Positions 6,898 through 9,236 of a stretch of 9,236 nucleotides of DNA are shown in pieces; positions within the stretch are counted from its first letter, which is position 1, and every line of letters starts with the position of its first letter. The stretch is from JAWLGJ01 sp041685145 (GTDB lineage: Bacteria; Pseudomonadota; Alphaproteobacteria; Rhodospirillales; Magnetospirillaceae): assembly GCA_041685145.1 (NCBI GenBank), contig JAWLGJ010000074.1, positions 1 through 9,236 of the forward strand, given 5' to 3'. Made by a program: the position numbers and the translations under genes. Below the pieces are notes generated by a model. That model did not search any database, had not been told where the DNA came from, and saw only the letters and a program-made list of their open reading frames with translations.

Positions 6898-7462
6898 GGC
6901 GTGGCCGTGCCGGAATCCGGCGACCGGCGCCATGCTGCTGGCGCTGCTGTTGACGGTCGCGGCTGGGGCGGCGTGGGCGCACGCGGCGCGGCTGTTCGCT
7001 ACCGTCGAGGGCGGCGCCATCGTCGGCGAGGTGTATTTCGCCGGCGGCGGCCCGGCGGCCGCGGTCGGCGTTGTCGCCGTCGATCCCGATGGGAACGCGC
7101 TGGCTCAGGCCCGCACCGACGCCGAGGGCCGTTTCCGCCTGCCGGTGACGCGGCGGGTGGATCACCGCCTGCTCGCCGACGTCGGCGACGGCCACGCCGC
7201 CAGCGCGCTGGTGCCGGCCGATGCCTTGCCGGAGCCTGCCGCGACGCCCTCCTCCGCCGCCGCACGCGAGCCCGCCGCGGTGGCGGCGGCGGTGGACGCG
7301 GCGCTGGCACGGCGGGTCGCGCCGTTGCGGCGCGACATCGCGCGCCTGCAAGACCGCATCCTGTGGCGGGACGTCCTGGGCGGGCTGGGCTATGTGCTGG
7401 GGCTGTTCGGGGCGGCGGCTTTCGTCCTGGCGCGGCGGCGGGACCGTCAGCCGCCGGGATAG
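6890..7462 (+). CDS. NikL-like membrane-anchored partner of the Co/Ni transporter
   Basis: This 190-residue protein has an N-terminal hydrophobic signal segment (about 15-30, ending AWAHA), an extracytoplasmic Ig-like or carboxypeptidase-regulatory-type domain (about 35-108, with VDPDGNALAQARTDAEGRFRLPV character), a charged helix likely to be coiled (about 128-158) and a C-terminal transmembrane helix in RDVLGGLGYVLGLFGAAAFVLARRR (160-184). This architecture, directly after a CbiM/NikM gene, is that of NikL-type accessory subunits, which are thought to assist metal capture. ATG 6890 overlaps the cbiM-like stop by eight bases, indicating translational coupling. An internal ATG at 6932 would give 176 residues and a shorter signal. 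The gene converges on parA with a 16-base 3' overlap. The family call is fairly sure; the exact role is inferred. Confidence 0.72.
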   Translation: MPRAWPCRNPATGAMLLALLLTVAAGAAWAHAARLFATVEGGAIVGEVYFAGGGPAAAVGVVAVDPDGNALAQARTDAEGRFRLPVTRRVDHRLLADVGDGHAASALVPADALPEPAATPSSAAAREPAAVAAAVDAALARRVAPLRRDIARLQDRILWRDVLGGLGYVLGLFGAAAFVLARRRDRQPPG

Positions 7463-8523
7463 GCCGCCATCGCCAGCAGGCCGCCGACGACGATTCCCAC
7501 GGCGAACGCCAGCAGCAGCCCGGTAGCGATCAGCGCGCGCCGAAGTTGCGGCGGGCGCGGCGGTGCCTCGGGCGGCGGCGCGGTCGTCGCCGGAGGGGCG
7601 TCGAGGAAGGGCGGGTCGCCGGTCGCCTCGGTGGGGGCGGCGCCCTCGTGCCACTGGTGCAGTATCTCGGCGGCGCGGCTTTGCGGATAGGGGGCGAACC
7701 CGGGCGGCAGCAGCAGGTGTCGGCGCAGGCGCTGCAGCAGTTCCTGCGCCACGTCGAAATAGGCCCACGCCGCCGGACCGGCCGGGTCGTACAGCACCGC
7801 CGGCAGATTGCGGGCCACCGCCGCCACCACGCGCAGGTCGGTGGGAATGGGGGTGGCGAAGGTGGCCGCCGCCAGTTCCTTCCCAAGGCGTTCCTCAAGA
7901 CGCTCGGGCGTGTCCGGCTCGCCGCGCCCGATAAGCAACACGCCGCTGGTGACGTCCAGGCCCTGGCGCACCTGGGTCGCCAGCCTCCACGTCCGCTTCA
8001 GGCCCTCAAGGGCCAGGCGGTCGTTGGTGACCGGGACCAGCAGCGCGTCGGCGACGGCAATGGCGTTGACCACCGATGGCCCCAGCGTCGGCGGGCAATC
8101 GACAATGACGACGTCGGCGCGGTCGGCCAGGGCGCGCAGGCCCTGCTTCAGATTGGCGAAGGCCTCTTCCAGGAAGGTCGTCTCGATGTCCGCCATCGCC
8201 AGCAGCGGTGTCGCCGCCAGCAGCGACAGGTCCGGCACCAGGCCGGGCCGCAGCGCCTCGCGCATGTCCGCGCGCCCGGCCAGCAGATCATAGGTGCCGC
8301 GCCCGGCGGCGCCCGGCACGCCCACGGCCTGGGTGGCGTTGCCCTGGGAGTCGAAGTCCATCAGCACCACGCGGGCGCCATACGCCACCAGGCACACGGC
8401 CAGATTGGCGGCCGTGGTGGTCTTGCCGACGCCGCCCTTCTGGTTGCAGACGGCGATGACGGTGGGGCGCGTCGGGGTGACCGCCTCGGAGAGTGGCACC
8501 ACGTCGGAATCGCCCGCCTTCAC
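7447..8523 (-). CDS. ParA-family ATPase with C-terminal transmembrane tail
   Basis: This 358-residue protein contains a full ParA/Soj domain (about 21-268). It has the deviant Walker A KGGVGKTT at 29-36 with signature Lys29, the switch MDFDSQGNAT (55-64), Walker B VVIVDCPP (138-145) and a typical C-terminal YDPAGPAAWAYFDVAQEL (245-262). ParA proteins of this kind dimerise on ATP and position DNA or protein cargo. Beyond the domain lie a proline/alanine-rich linker (about 295-326) and a hydrophobic segment after RR (328-354), predicted to be a tail anchor in the inner membrane. Standard ParA/Soj proteins lack such a tail. The GTG start at 8523 overlaps the TGA of the upstream coiled-coil gene as GTGA, implying translational coupling. 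No parB or parS is visible. The ATPase assignment is secure; membrane anchoring is predicted from composition, and the cargo is unknown. Confidence 0.9.
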   Translation of the reverse strand: MKAGDSDVVPLSEAVTPTRPTVIAVCNQKGGVGKTTTAANLAVCLVAYGARVVLMDFDSQGNATQAVGVPGAAGRGTYDLLAGRADMREALRPGLVPDLSLLAATPLLAMADIETTFLEEAFANLKQGLRALADRADVVIVDCPPTLGPSVVNAIAVADALLVPVTNDRLALEGLKRTWRLATQVRQGLDVTSGVLLIGRGEPDTPERLEERLGKELAAATFATPIPTDLRVVAAVARNLPAVLYDPAGPAAWAYFDVAQELLQRLRRHLLLPPGFAPYPQSRAAEILHQWHEGAAPTEATGDPPFLDAPPATTAPPPEAPPRPPQLRRALIATGLLLAFAVGIVVGGLLAMAAYPGG

Positions 8524-9236
8524 CCGTCCCCCTCGCCCGAGGCGTCGCCGATGCGGCGGCGTATGTCGGTGAGCAGCGTGTCATCGACCCGTTCGCGCCG
8601 CAGCGTGTCGTCGGGTGCGCGCGCCTTGGCCCGCCGGCGGGGCGGCGCCGGCTGGGCGGCCGGGTCGCCGTCCGGCTCCGGCTGGGGTGGCGGCGGTTCC
8701 GCCGTGGGCGGTGCTGGTGCCGGTGCTGGTGCCGGCGCTGGTGTTGGGGGCGCCGCGACCCAGCGCCGGGCGAGGGCGCGCAGCAACAGCGGGTTGCGGC
8801 GCAGCGGCGGCGGCGCGGTCCGGGGCGCGGCGCCCGCGTCGGCGGCCGGAGTCGCCTCCGCCTCGGCCGCTTCGCTGACGGCGGCGTCGATGCGCGCGAC
8901 CAGACCCTCCAGGTTGCGTTCCAGGGCGGCGACGGCCTCGGTGGTGGTGGCGTGGTGCTGGTGCAGGGTCTCCGCCAGTGCGGCGGTCGCCTCCGCCGGC
9001 CGCGCCGCCACGGCGTCGAGCCGTTCCGCCAGCGTCTCCAGGCGCCGGTCGAGCGCCGCCACCGCCTCGGCGCTGGCGTCGTGACGTTCGCGCAGGGCAT
9101 CGCCGAGGGCAACGATGGCCGGATCGGGCGCGGCGGGCGCCTCCGCCGGCCGCGCCGCCACGGCGTCGAGCCGTTCCGCCAGCGTCTCCAGGCGCCGGTC
9201 GAGCGCCGCCACCGCCTCGGCGCTGGCGTCGTGACG
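8520..9236 (-). CDS. Repeat-containing coiled-coil protein, partial (5' end beyond window)
   Basis: The 238 C-terminal residues are visible and the frame is open at the window edge, so the start is missing. The first part is repetitive: a 33-residue unit beginning RHDASAEAVAALDRRLETL occurs twice identically and a third time diverged (HHATTTEAVAALERNLEGL). Leu/Val residues are spaced 3-4-3-4, as in a heptad coiled coil. A linker containing (AP)n and EPPPPQPEP (about residues 158-190 of the visible part) follows, then a charged tail (RRRAKARAP...DDTLLTDIRRRIGD). No catalytic motif, signal or membrane segment is visible. Its stop overlaps the parA GTG by four bases, so the two are one translational unit and probably interact. 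A GTG at 9212 is not the true start because the frame and the repeat continue upstream. Function is unknown. Confidence 0.7.
   Translation of the reverse strand, partial: RHDASAEAVAALDRRLETLAERLDAVAARPAEAPAAPDPAIVALGDALRERHDASAEAVAALDRRLETLAERLDAVAARPAEATAALAETLHQHHATTTEAVAALERNLEGLVARIDAAVSEAAEAEATPAADAGAAPRTAPPPLRRNPLLLRALARRWVAAPPTPAPAPAPAPAPPTAEPPPPQPEPDGDPAAQPAPPRRRAKARAPDDTLRRERVDDTLLTDIRRRIGDASGEGDG
8710..8745 (-). repeat. 12-bp tandem repeat coding for Ala-Pro dipeptides
   Basis: Three 12-bp units (GGTGCTGGTGCC on the plus strand; the first two identical, the third with three changes) encode the alternating Ala-Pro linker of the coiled-coil protein on the minus strand. Such Ala-Pro stretches form stiff extended spacers. 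Slippage here would change length in frame. Confidence 0.7.
8988..9086 (-). repeat. 99-bp direct repeat, copy A, inside the coiled-coil gene
   Basis: By base-by-base comparison this stretch is identical to 9138-9236, with a start-to-start distance of exactly 150 bp (50 codons). It encodes the 33-residue unit beginning RHDASAEAVAA. Identity at every third codon position points to recent duplication or gene conversion rather than selection on the protein alone. Confidence 0.95.
9138..9236 (-). repeat. 99-bp direct repeat, copy B, reaching the window edge
   Basis: This is the second identical copy of 8988-9086. It stops only because the window stops, so the repeated tract may be longer or have more units upstream. 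The 51 bp between the copies encode a distinct 17-residue spacer containing PDPAIVALGDALRE. Confidence 0.95.

Noticed and set aside
6901..9084. 727-codon plus-strand open frame
   Set aside because: It is an antisense shadow of the ParA and coiled-coil genes in GC-rich DNA. Its translation is Arg/Gly-rich with no recognisable domain, and the minus strand carries clear ParA motifs.

Overview
The window is GC-rich chromosomal DNA (nearly every third codon position is G or C), most likely from an alphaproteobacterium of the Rhodospirillales type. Support for this: a form II RuBisCO whose residue numbering matches the Rhodospirillum rubrum enzyme exactly, a class I (octameric bacterial) phosphoribulokinase, a DUF1476/F1-ATPase zeta subunit (a family typical of alphaproteobacteria), and a short-type adenylosuccinate lyase. 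The species cannot be fixed from the sequence. No tRNA, rRNA, CRISPR array, insertion sequence or phage gene was seen.

Layout. Positions 1-181 hold no callable gene, but contain a candidate promoter and a 14-bp palindrome ahead of the zeta-subunit gene (182-532, +). A convergent LuxR-type regulator follows (605-1333, -) with dyad sequences just upstream of it. A small two-CxxC zinc-ribbon ORF (about 1463-1702, +) runs through a REP-like palindrome into the 3' end of purB (1677-2975, -). Next come two Calvin-cycle genes on the minus strand, cbbM (4126-5499) then cbbP (3113-4006), separated by a GC-rich hairpin and closed by a good intrinsic terminator at 3057-3083. Upstream of cbbM, on the same strand, is an 87-residue protein that is 38% histidine (5700-5963).

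Divergent from the His-rich gene is a plus-strand cluster: a 52-codon candidate secreted peptide (6109-6267), a CbiM/NikM-type Co/Ni substrate-binding membrane subunit (6280-6897) and a NikL-like membrane-anchored partner (6890-7462). No CbiQ or CbiO energising subunit follows. The right end is a minus-strand pair: a coiled-coil protein cut by the window edge (8520->9236) overlapping by four bases a ParA-type ATPase (7447-8523). That ATPase carries an unusual proline-rich linker and a C-terminal transmembrane segment. The coiled-coil gene contains at least 99 bp of exactly repeated DNA at a 150-bp spacing.

How it fits together. cbbM and cbbP supply the two reactions specific to the Calvin cycle. 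The His-rich protein and the CbiM/NikL genes look like a nickel or cobalt handling module. A link to nickel enzymes supporting autotrophy (hydrogenase, CO dehydrogenase) is plausible but only inferred from proximity. The membrane-tailed ParA with its repeat-bearing coiled-coil partner is the part that looks least like described systems.
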